Shown piece after piece: positions 53,545-63,702 of a stretch of 64,000 nucleotides of DNA. The stretch's first letter is position 1. The number at the start of each line of letters is the position of its first letter. A program made the translations under genes and the position numbers. The notes below the pieces were generated by a model. That model was not told the DNA's origin and ran no database searches. It worked only from the letters and a program-made list of their open reading frames with translations. This DNA is from Undaria pinnatifida (lineage: Eukaryota; Sar; Phaeophyceae; Laminariales; Alariaceae), in contig JABAKD010000029.1 of the NCBI GenBank assembly GCA_012845835.1, forward strand, positions 7,373,484 to 7,437,483, given 5' to 3'.

Positions 53545-54740
53545 AAAAAGTGCTATACCTCCATCGTGGCACGCGCCACAGTAAGGGGAATGGTGCACAT
53601 TGACTTTCTGGGACGGGCTCCTTCCGCTTAACTCGAGGAACTCTATACACCCCCACGACTGATTCTACGATACCACCCCCCCCCCCCCCCTCCCCGCCAA
53701 ACCAGCGATTTTGTTTAACGAACGTTTCATGGCTGCTCGATACGAGGAAATATGGTATAAAAAAGAAACAAAAATCATACCTATGTTTTCTTGCTTGCAA
53801 AAAGCCTACTTCGTATAATCGAACGATGACGTCGGGGTGGCAAGGGGCACCGCATTTCTGGATTAGACACGGCCGGGAGCTGGTTTCGAAGCCAGCGATT
53901 TCGTCAAAGAAAAATTGGGGAGGGGGGCTAACGTAGAACGACTCGCGCATGCTGGTGGCGAGGAGACAATAGAGATATAGCAGTTTTTGTCTGTTTTGCT
54001 TTCTGAATGACCGGGCTCCATAAACCCAAAATCGTCGGAGAATGCGCCGTTTTGTTTTCGTGATTCCCGGTGAGTACCTAGAGTTTTATTAACCAACCTA
54101 CAAATAAACCGCCAAAAACAAAAAAAAGCAAAATAACCTATAGAAACTACAGCTCCAACCACTTTAAAATAACCGTCTAGGCCATTCTTGGTGCTTTTAT
54201 CTGGTAGCGGTTTTATTTTCTGATCTAAATCAGTTTTTGGGAGATGTCTTAAGCTCCCAAAATTAAGGAACCTCAGAAAAAAAAGGTGGTGCACCTCGTT
54301 CGTCATGCTACAGTAAGGGCGCCTGTCAACTTTCAGGGGCAGGCTCGTTTCGAAAAACTTGAGAAGGCTCTATACGCCCGTCCCCCCCCCCCCAAAAAAA
54401 AAACAACTAAAAGGTCGAGAACGAAGGAAGGACGCTTGCTACGACAGAGGTGCACCACGTTTTTTCTGGGGTTCTTTTCTTTCGGGGCTTGCTTAAGTCA
54501 TGTTCTTCTCAACCCAAAAAACGGATTTGGAGAAAAGCAAAACTGCTACTTCGAAGTATAATGTGCCGGATCCATGAAAAGTCCCATGGCCCAGAGACAC
54601 ACAGCGAGAATCATGCCGAAAGAAAATGGCCTGTATCCGACGTTTTTTGGGTCAGGAGTCCCCGTGGTTCACAAAACACTTTCAGACGAAAAAGCTCTGC
54701 CTCTGTATATCGTAGCACGCGTGGAAGGCTGCAGTAGAGA
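53545..54740. repeat. Dispersed repeat family IV, direct and inverted copies
   Basis: CACAGTAAGGG..CTTTC.GGGACGGGCTC (53578) recurs at 54308. The block AAATCAGTTTTTGGGAGATG to AAAGGTGGTGCACCTCG (54226-54298) recurs inverted at 54440-54530 and direct at 56875-56955. CATCGT or GTCATG.TACAG boundaries vary. Minus ORFs 53537-53950 and 53863-54306 cross it and are probably not genes. Confidence 0.6.
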
Positions 54741-55029
54741 GGAGGGGCACCTTTTAGAGAGTATCTTTATTTTTTTGTGTGTGTGTGAATAATGTGTGAT
54801 TTTTTTGTGTGTTTTTTTCGCCGTATCAAATTCCTGCACCCACCGTCATGTACGTATATATGTGATTGCCTGCATAGAGCTGCGCCCCGACGAAGACATC
54901 TCATACGCCCAGATTCGAGCGTGAGGTATATAAATCAGAGCTGCTTGCGAGCAGTTTGCATGAACTCCGAGGTAGAGGAAAAAAGAGGGACATCCCCCCT
55001 CCTACCTAGTAGTGGAAATGGGGTAGCCC

Positions 55030-55119
55030 TTAACCCCTTTGGGGCCCCGAAACCCGTCCCAATACTAATTACAAGTAATCTTGTCGCCATTAACAGGTTT
55101 CCAGTCGTGCAGGCGTTGA
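55030..55119 (-). mobile_element. piggyBac-like MITE, copy 6
   Basis: TTAACCCCTTTGGGGCC to GTGCAGGCGTTGA, 90 bp, flanked by TTAA and TTGA. Confidence 0.75.
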
Positions 55120-55156
55120 TGTATACCGCAACCTTGGTCTGAGTAAGTGTGCACTT

Positions 55157-55238
55157 AGTTAGCCCTTTCAGAGCTGCAGAGCGTATTTCGCACCAATTCC
55201 AAGTAATTCGTTCCCAAAAGATATACCAGTACAGGTAT
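55157..55238 (-). mobile_element. piggyBac-like MITE, decayed copy 7
   Basis: TTAGCCCTTTCAGAGC, CCAAGTAATTCGTTCCC and ACCAGTACAGG follow the family order. Poorly conserved. Confidence 0.5.
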
Positions 55239-55239
55239 A

Positions 55240-55665
55240 TGCCCGGAAATGTACCAAGCAACGTATGTTTTCAGCGTTACTGTCCTAAAGGTTGTTTTTT
55301 ATGTTTCCGGACAGAGTCGTAGGTTCAGCTCTAAATGTGTCAACGTGCGATGGTGGCGAAAAAAACTCGCGGCCTAATGCTGTAGGCATTTATAGTCTAT
55401 TGATAGGGAAGAAATACCCAAAATTGTTTGCGGAGGGGAAAGGCATCATCAAGAAACGCCTCCTCCAAAGCATCGCTGTGATAACCCAGGTCACGATTTC
55501 GCGCCGAGTGCGCACAGGTATATACTGGCCCCGAGGGAACGCCAGGCCGCGAGGAGAAGGTAGGAAAGAAGCCGGACGACTGCGGTCAATGCGGCAAATG
55601 ACCTCGGAACGGAACGTGGATGAGGAACAATAGGATGAAATATACAGTACCTCTATAACCAGAAT
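55240..55665. other. No gene recognised
   Basis: A 113-codon plus ORF without motif. Confidence 0.35.
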
Positions 55666-55671
55666 GACAAA

Positions 55672-55899
55672 ATGTGGGGAAGGGGAGTTTGGAAATGGAT
55701 GTGGCAGAGGGGCTGGTTTGTGCTTATGGACGAGTCTGATCTACTGCAGGGTATTGAAATTGGTGTGCGTGATGGTAGCAACTTCGAGGATGCGGTGGAA
55801 CCCATAATTTCCCGAGAGGTAGAGGGACGTTGGAGAGATGCTACTGTTTTACGGAAGGGTATTCGAAGCGGCATCTACGTCGGAGGGAAAAAAGAATAA
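55672..55899 (+). CDS. Small ORF, 75 codons, unknown
   Basis: Normal composition (FVLMDESDLLQGIEIGVRDG, SNFEDAVEPIISREVEGRWR). Its end (CGGCATCTACGTCGGAGGGA) is repeated in degraded form at 53311-53335, so it may be part of a repeat rather than a gene. Confidence 0.25.
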   Translation: MWGRGVWKWMWQRGWFVLMDESDLLQGIEIGVRDGSNFEDAVEPIISREVEGRWRDATVLRKGIRSGIYVGGKKE

Positions 55900-55914
55900 T
55901 AGCAACACAACACA

Positions 55915-56660
55915 GTATGCGCACCTTATGCGGAATCTGCACCCACCGAAAAAGCCCTTTTTTTATGCGGTATTCCCGCTTACCGAATACCCCGAATATT
56001 CACTCGGTTCGGTATTTCTTCTCCTCGAAGCCCACCCAAGGCGGCATTTCTACCCATTGGAAAACCGGATGGACACAACACCGAATAAACACCCCCATGT
56101 GCCTTCTCTACCCACTGACTGAACACCATCTTCTGCATTTTGTGCTCGCCGAATAAACACAGTATATTTGTTCGGTCTTGCTCAAGTTATGGTATCCCGT
56201 CTATCCTGTTGGGGCGTTGTGCTTTACAGCACTTGTCCGCTTTATAGCTGGCAGCCGTCGCCGCATGCCTAAACGAATGCCCCCCCCCCCCCCCCCCCCT
56301 TCTGTCGGAAGGTGTGAGGGGGACAGCAACCGACGAATACCCAGAGATGTAACATCTAAGCCACCCTCGTGTGTGTGACCATCACAGAGCTTGAGGCACC
56401 CCGGCGTAGCAGTAGTAGTCGGTCCCTTTGTCTATATTGCCCTATTACCCACTACAGCCCTTGCCGCATGTGTGCACCCTATGTTTGCGGCATTTATATC
56501 CCACCGAAAGAAACACTGTATTCCTGGCCCCCACTGAATGTCCACCGCAATTCGGTAATTTTTCTTCTCGAATAATATATGCACCCTGTACTGTGCGGAA
56601 TTTCTACCGTCCAAAACCGCAACAAGAACAACAAAACACCGAATAAACACCTCGAGTGGC
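55915..56660 (+). repeat. Degenerate tandem units around GAATAAACACC and GCGGAATTTCTACC
   Basis: ACACCGAATAAACACC occurs near 56078 and 56635. GCGGCATTTCTACCC or similar occurs near 56041, 56487 and 56597. A C18 run lies at 56281. Confidence 0.6.
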
Positions 56661-56719
56661 ATTCTACCCGCCGAAGAAGAAGATGTACGTGCCTCGACAG
56701 AGGTATCACTTTTTTTTTG

Positions 56720-56990
56720 TGTTGTGAAACGGTTTCCTGAATGACGGGACTACCTTAAAACCCATTATCATCGCCGGAAATAGGTCGTTTATTTTACATG
56801 ATCATCGTTATATGCCTAGCAGGCCACGGGATTGTTTTATCCGCGGTAGTAGCAGTGTTATTTTTTTCGATCCAAATCAGTTTTTGGGTTAGGGAATGTC
56901 TTAAGCTCTCCCGAATCGAGGGGTACTATCAAGAAAAAAGTGGTGAACCTCTGTCGTAGCACCTGTCAGAAACACCCTACTACATAGTTG
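56720..56990 (+). repeat. Dispersed repeat family IV, further copy
   Basis: CCTGAATGACGGGACTACC, CAAATCAGTTTTTGGGTTAG and AAAAAAGTGGTGAACCTC match 54005-54300. Confidence 0.6.
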
Positions 56991-58015
56991 GAAGTACGTG
57001 GTATTTCTGCTTAGACCAAGGCTACACGGCAGGAGGGGGTAGAGGGTACCCCGTTTTCCACTTAACGTGAAGGCATTATTTTTCGTACGAACAATGCCCG
57101 TGCGGAGACAAGGTTGGGCATGCTCCACCTCCGCCGCATCCTCTGGTGCTCGACTATTAGTTTGGAAAAGAAGCACACATCTCACAGGTAGCATTCTTAA
57201 ATATGCAAAAAAAATTACCGCTTTGAATACCGATAAAGTTACTGGTAAATTCTTAATATGCAAGCGGTTCTTCTGCGCGCTGCAATAGGTCCATGCAAAA
57301 TTTTCGTTTGTCGCGAAAATGAATACCAGTTGCGCGAAACGGACGACATTATGCGGCACTTTACCCCAGTGCAAAGACATGTATGTATACAACCCCCTTA
57401 CGCGCCCCCCCCCCCAATATCCCACACCTAGGCCGTGTAAACACTAAGTAAGGTCTTACAACACCATTTTCACCATCAAACCTTACGCGAACCGCAATAA
57501 ACGCAGAGTCTTCGCGTCAGCCGCGAACGCTACTACTACTAATGCCGCAAGACGTTAAGTTTGAATGGTAAAACAGATTGCTTGCGCGAAAGGGAGAGAG
57601 GGCTCCCCGCGGCGAGTAACGCCAGCGCTGAGACCGGTATGGTCATTGACCACCGCCGCTACCCCCGGGCACATATGTACGATAATAACAATATGTAAAG
57701 AAAAAAAACCATAGTGTACAGCTAAAGCCGTATGTACGAAAATGAAAACGTTTGACCACGTAAACATGCTAAAAAACGCACGCTTTTTATTTCTCCTCTC
57801 TGCGTTTGCCCCATGCGCTCCTGCGCTGCACGTTTATTTTGTTTTGAAACGCGAAGGAAGAGACATGGCTCACACGCGAAAGGAAACGGGGCACTCCGCG
57901 GCGAATAAAAAGAAGGCACTGCAAATACTTGAACACGTACAACCCCACTACGTCACCTTCCTGAGGACCCTGTGCCCATCATGTGCATGGAACATATAGT
58001 CCTATAGAATTGCCG
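56991..58015. other. No gene recognised
   Basis: A 174-codon minus ORF (56901-57425) crosses repeat family IV at one end and has no motif. A C11 run lies near 57405. Confidence 0.35.
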
Positions 58016-58039
58016 TGGTCGTTGCCGTTGAGGCAATGC

Positions 58040-58440
58040 CGTGGGCATGGCCGCGGACATCGCCGCGGACGCTGCCGCGGACGCTGCCGCGGACGCTGCC
58101 GTGGACATCGCCGCGGACATCGCTGCGGACACATTATTACCACGAAATTTGCGGCGGACATTGCGGCGGAGATTGCCGTGCACATTGCCGCGGACATTGC
58201 CGCGGACAATGCCGTGGACATTGATTGCCTTGGGCATGAATACGGTGATCATATATACGTTGCCGCGGACACCGCCGCGGGTACTGCATTGTCGGGGACG
58301 TTGCCGTGGACGCGTTGTCGGGGAGATTGCCGTAGACATGACACCGTGGACATCTCCGTCGCAATCCGCCGCACGAATATCCGCGAATTGCCGTGGCAAG
58401 CCGCGGCATATGCCGCGGCAGTGCCCGTGGAGCGCCACGG
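58040..58440 (+). repeat. 12-bp GCCGCGGACATT minisatellite
   Basis: Units GCCGCGGACAT(C/T) and GCCGCGGACGCT in arrays at 58052-58130, 58190-58222 and scattered to 58440. SacII-site rich. Ala/Asp and Arg-rich ORFs on both strands are artefacts of a repeat length divisible by three. Confidence 0.85.
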
Positions 58441-58473
58441 CTAGGCCAAGGGCATGTCCGCGGCTATCCGACA

Positions 58474-58605
58474 AAAACGCCAAATCAATTAAAAAAAAGT
58501 ACAACCGCGCTCCGGTCCATCAGCAGCGATCCACAAAAATGCCAAATCAAGTTAAAAAAAAGTACAACCAACCGCGCTGGTCCATCAGCAGCGAAGCGCC
58601 CCGTA
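58474..58605 (+). repeat. About 66-bp tandem duplication
   Basis: AAAA(A)CGCCAAATCAA..TTAAAAAAAAGTACAACC..GTCCATCAGCAGCGA occurs twice. Confidence 0.85.
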
Positions 58606-58609
58606 CCTC

Positions 58610-59225
58610 TCACAATGACGGACCACGTGGTTTTACCGCACAGCTTCGCCAGTCTATCTATGATTTGCGCTTGGCCAAGCCTTTGTACGGCAGGGGGGGG
58701 TTCACTTTTGGGACCATTGTTGGTACCAGTGGATTATTAGGGTCACCCCCCCGCGCGAGTGACCCCCCCCTCCGTTTCTTTGCCATCACATACACATTCG
58801 CAGTTGCGTTCAATTTTTTTTTGCGACATGAATCATATCCGCACTGAATGAAAAATGATATAATAAGCTACATACAGTAGTAGTATTAATAGTGCGCAGA
58901 AAAAGAAGTCTACCAGGGTACGTGTGTAACTATGTTTCAGCCAATGAGGCGCAGAGTCACTCGTGCGAGTAACGACAACAAACAACAGGAAAACTTGTAC
59001 CAGGTATGTAGTGAAAATGGGTATGTATATCATAACATCCCCCCTACCGTACGTAGCTTTTTGGTCGCCTGTTGGAGCTGTTATTTAGTTTCGGCGTCGT
59101 GTGCCGGCAACACTTACTTACTTCCGCGACTGACTGCCCTACCTATACCTCTGCAAAGCACATTGTCAAAGAGAGGCATCTTTTGCTCTCGAGTCGTCCT
59201 CCTACTGTGCTCTATAAAGGAAGTT
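58610..59225. other. No gene recognised
   Basis: A 167-codon plus ORF (58932-59435) overlaps the minus exon below and looks like its shadow on the right side. Confidence 0.35.
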
Positions 59226-59232
59226 TTTTTCT

Positions 59233-59384
59233 CTACTGTCCCGCCGGCTTTCCGGCACACTCCTCTTCTGCTATTATTATTCGCCAATCAATGGTGTCTT
59301 CCTCTGAAAACCCCATGCGCCCTGCCTCCATTTTCACCTCTCTCTGCTGCTGCTGCCCCAGCCTCTTTATTTTTAGCAGGGCAT
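59233..59384 (-). CDS. Possible terminal exon (EEDTIDWRIIIAEEEC)
   Basis: After TTTTTTTGCCTGGCTAG the minus strand is open for 49 codons to TAG: ALLKIKRLGQQQREVKMEAG then RMGFSEEDTIDWRIIIAEEE and CAGKPAGQ. Charged and helix-like, Gln run near the start. No family recognised; upstream exons not found. Confidence 0.35.
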
Positions 59385-59389
59385 CTAGC

Positions 59390-60740
59390 CAGGCAAAAAA
59401 ATAATATTCCAAGCGGCTTGTCACCTGCTGCATGAAGTCGCCAATAATGCAGCATAATATAGATTTTTAATATTCGTAGATTCGTTCGTCTTTTTAGTAA
59501 ATAAAAACGAAAAAAGGTACGTACGTTGCTCGTAGGAGTTGTGGTGCAACAGTTATTATTAATAATAATAGTACGAATCACTGATCTATCCTCTGATCTA
59601 CATCTATCTGGCGAAAAATTCGAACACGCACAACACACACATACTCAATTGGCATGTTTTTGTTGTACACAACAGACGACAATGTTTTGTGCAAACGGCA
59701 GTGATGATATTATGATGATGACGAAAAGTCGTTGTTACTTGCTTGTTGTTTGTCCGTTGCCCTTCGCCCTCTGTCTCAGTGTGTTCCCAACCAACCGGCA
59801 CACTTTGAGCTTCGTTCCTCCTCGTCCTGTCTAGGAGGAAAAACCGTTTCTTCCTTCAATCGAGGATGCCGTCGTAGATCGTATCACACGTACCACACAC
59901 ACAACACAGAGCAGGTACGTCGTACGTTGTGACCTGCAAGTTGAACTTCCTCCTCCCAATTCCGGCTAAAGGCTTACGGACCTCCTACTACAAGGTAGGA
60001 CCACCATTGGATTCGAAACCTACTGAAAACGCTCATCCCAGTTAGGTGTCGGGCTTGATCTGGTCAAAGCTTCCAACCCACAGCGCGAAGCGCGAACGTT
60101 CTGCCTAAATACGTACATGTACGTCGGTCCGCTGAATGCGGAGATGCGGAGGAAATATATGGGGGTTTCTTATAGAACATTAAGCCTATACTGCACGGGA
60201 AACGCAAAGTGAAGTTTTACCGTGAGACGGCCAAAACAATCACACACCCTCTGACACGAATCACGTGCAACGCCGCGTCGCAAAGAGCGCCTCGGTGGGC
60301 GCGCGGATTCTGGTCCTAACGGTAACCGAACTACCATACGCTGGCCATCGCTTCAAAAGCGAGCCCAACGCGCTTCAAAGAAACCGTCAAATCGAGGGTT
60401 AAAAAAGAGGTTCCCTGCTGCTGCGAGGTCCAAAATTGGATAATTCAGGAATTTAACACGTGTTCGAGTGTCTTTTCCGGGCGAGGCTTCAAGCTCGGGC
60501 TGGACGGATAGCCCTGCAGGGTTGCCGTCATAGCAGCTCCGTTCTACGAGGAACGGGTTCACCTCCTCTCGCTGGGCTCCAAGCCAGCAAAATAAAAGAG
60601 CAGGGCACGGGACCAAAAGGTACTTTCTTTATCTTGCTCTCTCTTCTTGCTGTTGCAGTGAGGCTTTTTTTCTAGCTTCAAACGCAAGACGCAGACGGAG
60701 CTCGCTGGAAAGAAGGACGGGGCGTTTTAAATTTTCTTGT
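59390..60740. other. No gene recognised
   Basis: Short ORFs. Plus-strand 60460-60620 is open and ends AAAAGGTACTTTC, possibly a donor, and could be a 5' exon of the gene at 60753, but the frames between are not convincing. Confidence 0.35.
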
Positions 60741-60752
60741 TGATTTTTCCAG

Positions 60753-60955
60753 AGTCCTTCGCGGCAGCGCAACGTCTCTCGGCCCGGAGCGATGGCACAC
60801 TCCCGCGGCAACAGCAGTAACGTTAGCAGCTGCAGCGTTGGAAGGGGGAGACATGCCGTGGTGGTGTTCGAGGCAGAGACTGGGAAGAGGCTCGATGTGG
60901 AGCTCCCGGAGGGACAGCAGGACGGAGCGGATGAGTTGCGGAGAGAACTTTTCAG
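60753..60955 (+). CDS. Exon of an unknown spliced gene (contains likely start ATG 60792)
   Basis: Bounded by GATTTTTCCAG and GTGACC. From the ATG at 60792: MAHSRGNSSNVSSCSVGRGR, HAVVVFEAETGKRLDVELPE, GQQDGADELRRELF, then AG completing Arg with the next exon. The frame is also open upstream to the acceptor, so the true start may be earlier. The segment VVVFEAETGKRLDVELPEG has a beta-hairpin, ubiquitin-fold-like look (weak inference). Third positions are G/C-rich. Followed by a 26-nt exon in matching phase. No family recognised. Confidence 0.55.
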
Positions 60956-61098
60956 GTGACCTAAATAAATTGAGACAAGCCCGAAAAATAGAAAAATTGA
61001 ATATGAAGGTTCATCAACCCCATCACCATGGGCGGAAATATAGGAGTGGCTGGAATATTATTGTTATGATCATATAGTACTTATATTTTTGTCCATAG

Positions 61099-61124
61099 GG
61101 GATCGTGGTTTGACCGAGTCTACC
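61099..61124 (+). CDS. 26-nt micro-exon of the same gene
   Basis: Between TTTTTGTCCATAG and GTGAGT. Joined to the previous exon it reads ELFR-GSWFDRVY without a frame break, leaving one base for the next exon. Confidence 0.45.
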
Positions 61125-61139
61125 GTGAGTAGCAGACAG

Positions 61140-61152
61140 CACAGCAAGAACG

Positions 61153-61207
<55 letters not shown>

Positions 61208-61212
61208 TGTAT
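61140..61212 (+). repeat. (CAG)n microsatellite, intronic
   Basis: CAGCAGCAGTAGCAGCAG.. about 70 bp in the predicted second intron. Confidence 0.95.
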
Positions 61213-61499
61213 GTACTCTGGGTGACCATTGTGTTGTCGGGTCTACGGTATATACCGGTTCGTACGAACTAGCTCTCTGGCTCGATAGAGCATGCGGCGG
61301 CAACGCTGGGTCGAGCCCCTCCTTGTATGCTGTGATCTGGTTACGTGATACATACTGACGTTTCTTCCCATTGGTCGAGAAAGTTCACCAATAATGTTGA
61401 TTGTGACCATCTTTCCTTCCCGATCTTGGGATATCTCTCGAACTTGGTCTACGTATACTCTTCATAGTATATACCTACAGGTATCGTCGTGCTTTTCAG

Positions 61500-61592
61500 A
61501 CGACGACACATCTAGACTCTCGTACACTGCGGTACGTACCATGCCTGCTCAACGAATTCGTTTTGCTGCTGCTGTAGGTAGTTCGAGCGAGT
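61500..61592 (+). CDS. Third exon of the same gene
   Basis: Acceptor GTGCTTTTCAG, donor GTGAGT after GAGCGAGT. Joined to the micro-exon it reads H-DDTSRLSYTAVRTMPAQR then IRFAAAVGSSSE. The 3' part (YTAVR.MP.QRIR.AAAVGSSSE) is duplicated downstream. Confidence 0.4.
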
Positions 61593-61960
61593 GTGAGTCC
61601 TGAACTTCGGTTTCCTTGGATCGCACCGTTGATTCACGCACACGACCCCACCCTCGCCACTCCCGAACCTTCTAGATTACTATATCATAGCCCCGCAAAG
61701 GCGTACACTGCGGTACGTATCATGCCTACTCAACGAATTCGTGTTGCTGCTGCTGTAGGTAGTTCGAGCGAATGTGAGCACTGCGGTACGTATCATGCCT
61801 ACTCAACGAATTCGTTTTGCTGCTGCTGTAGGTAGTTCGAGCGAATGTGAGTCCTGCGCTTGGGTTTCCTTGGATCTTACCGTTGATTCACGCACACGAC
61901 GTCAGACCCCTCCCCACTCCCAGACCTTCTAGATTACTATATTATAGCCCCACCCACTAA
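61523..61960 (+). repeat. Tandem exon duplication region
   Basis: ACACTGCGGTACGTA through GTTCGAGCGA(A/G)TGTGAG occurs at 61524, 61705 and 61778. CTTCGGTTTCCTTGGATCG / GTTGATTCACGCACACGAC and CCTTCTAGATTACTATAT each occur twice (about 61605-61690, 61860-61945). The last two exon copies are 73 bp apart, so reading through both shifts the frame. The copy at about 61691-61771 has its own CTATATCATAG acceptor and keeps the frame. Confidence 0.7.
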
Positions 61961-62097
61961 GGCAGAGCTACTATGTACGTGCAGGCATCGAGAGCGGTAT
62001 CATACAATTTTATGTGTGTAAAGCTAACCGTGTTGGGACCCAGCTATAACGACTTCGAAAATTAGAGCACGTATTGTAGCCGCGTGGTCTTAGAAGA

Positions 62098-62190
62098 CTA
62101 GCGTACAGCGGTACAAGTGTCGTCATTTGGTATTATAAAAAATGACAAATACACTCCAGCTGTGAGATCGCAGATTTCGTCGAAACTCAT
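62098..62190 (-). CDS. Micro-ORF subfamily II, 30 codons (MSFDEICDLTAGVYLSFF)
   Basis: Minus strand, leader CAGCTTGCAAAG. An insertion removes the TTATAA stop and the frame runs on (IIPNDDTCTAVR-stop). Confidence 0.35.
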   Translation of the reverse strand: MSFDEICDLTAGVYLSFFIIPNDDTCTAVR

Positions 62191-62400
62191 CTTTGCAAGC
62201 TGTGTGTGATACTCCGATCGCGCGTATTACGAGTTGTGTGTCCTCATTAAGGATACAAGTCGGCGACTCCCCTTACAACTACAGCAGTGTAGCTATCAGG
62301 GTCAACAGGATGATGTTAGCCAGTCTGTGCGCGGAAACTATAAAACCCGTTTCTGAGGGGGACAAAATCTGACAGCTGTGGAGGGAAATGTATCCGTTCA
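62131..62400 (-). repeat. Repeat family II, full-length inverted copy
   Basis: Reverse of 41648-41895 over its whole length. The segment GTATCCGTTCATCAAGTGAA beyond it matches the left part of 33690. Confidence 0.85.
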
Positions 62401-62725
62401 TCAAGTGAATCCTGTAAGTCGAATAACCGGTGAGGGGGGGGCGGGGGGGCGGAGTTTTGAAGGACGTGGGGCCCTGGTTTTGATCAAAAGCGAGCGGGGT
62501 TGGAGGGGGGGGGGAAGAGGGGGAATACCATCGTTCGCGTGTGCCGTACATCCCCATGCCCTTTCACCGAGCTGCTTCGTGTGGCCGAAGATATATGAGT
62601 TATTTGTGTTTAACTAGTCATACCAGGTATGCGATTATGGAGACCAAATAAGTCGGATAGTCGGAACCTCCGGCAAACACCTATACAGCAGTAACTATTA
62701 ATCCGACTAATTGTAGTCGGTGGCT
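62401..62725. other. No gene seen
   Basis: G-rich stretch near 62435-62525, then spacer. Confidence 0.45.
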
Positions 62726-62731
62726 GAAGTC

Positions 62732-62992
62732 TAGCTTTCCTGTTTTAAATGCCTCTCTGTAGTTAAGCTACAATTTTTGACAAATAACATATCAGAAAAC
62801 CACCTACGGGCCCTTTACGCCCAGTTATGACGAATAAGGCTTGCCCCCTCCGTATTACCGCGACTGCTGGCACGAAGTTAGTCGGGACTTATTCTTAACC
62901 TAATGTCATTATCCTCAGTTAAAAAAGAGGTTTACAACCTAAGCCTTCAATCCCTCACCAAGCCTTGCTGGATCAAGCTTTCGCTCGTGCCG
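62732..62992 (-). pseudogene. Organellar SSU rRNA fragment (NUMT, probably mitochondrial)
   Basis: The minus strand reads GCGAAAGCTTGATCCAGCAA, GGTTGTAAACCTCTTTT, GATAATGAC, CTAACTTCGTGCCAGCAGTC, GCGGTAATACGGAGG and ACTGGGCGTAAAGGGC in the order of bacterial 16S positions about 365-640, including the nearly universal 530 loop (GCGGTAATAC). GATAATGAC and CTAACTTCG are closer to alphaproteobacterial and mitochondrial SSU than to plastid SSU (from memory). Only about 260 bp are present and the ends are abrupt, so it is an inserted fragment, not a working gene. Confidence 0.85.
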
Positions 62993-62994
62993 AG

Positions 62995-63575
62995 TCGCAG
63001 CAGCTCTAATAATATGGCGATCACAGCTGGCTGGCTGTTGTGCTTTGCTTTTCGTTTTGTCTTGCCGTCCTGCCGTCCTGTTTCCCTCTTTCTTTCGAGT
63101 TGTTTTGTCGCTTTTGTTTTTCTTCTTTTTTAGCGCAAATAATCTGGTGTGCCGGCTTGCATAGTTTGTTTTTTGCCCGCGCGCGTATTGCGGTTGGCGT
63201 TGCATGGCCACATCGCCTTGCTTGCTGTATTTGCCATGTGTACGAGTATCTCTGTCTCGTAGTATGCGACCACAGAGCTCGTCTCTCTATGAGGCATCAG
63301 GGCGGACGCTGGTTGTGGTGGATGTAGACGGGTGGAAAAGGACGGATTATTTACAGCGGGAATCGTTTTCTCTTTTTTTGGCGAGCCCCTCTTGGCACTT
63401 TGCCCACAAAACAAAAAATGCGCACAAGCTGTAACATTGAATATTATTTTAACCGGGGTTTTGAGCAGGAGCAATGATTTTGGTCTAAACCATCACTGGA
63501 AATCTGTTGTCATCGTTTGTGGTTACGTACCTGGTCATTTCTATTGAAACATACTTGGGATTAGAGACGTGTTCA
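62995..63575. other. No gene recognised
   Basis: Short ORFs. ATGGCCACATCGCCTTGC / GTATTTGCCATG near 63204-63240 resembles the units at 39870-40075. Confidence 0.4.
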
Positions 63576-63582
63576 TTGCAGG

Positions 63583-63702
63583 AGTGCAGGAGGCCATCCG
63601 AATAACAAACCCTCAGTTGAGGCCAATTATTATAAAGTCGGATTCCGTCAGTCGAAAACGGCCCTTTTCGACTGGACGTAGTCGCGACTAGATTGTTCAT
63701 GG
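63583..63702 (-). repeat. Dispersed repeat, partner of 22558-22725
   Basis: GGAGGCCATCCGAATAACAA, AGGCCAATTATTATAAAGTC and CGGCCCTTTTCGACTGGAC match in order. Confidence 0.5.

Noticed and set aside
56901-57425. 174-codon minus-strand ORF
   Set aside because: It crosses repeat family IV at its end, has no motif and ends in a C run; low composition support.
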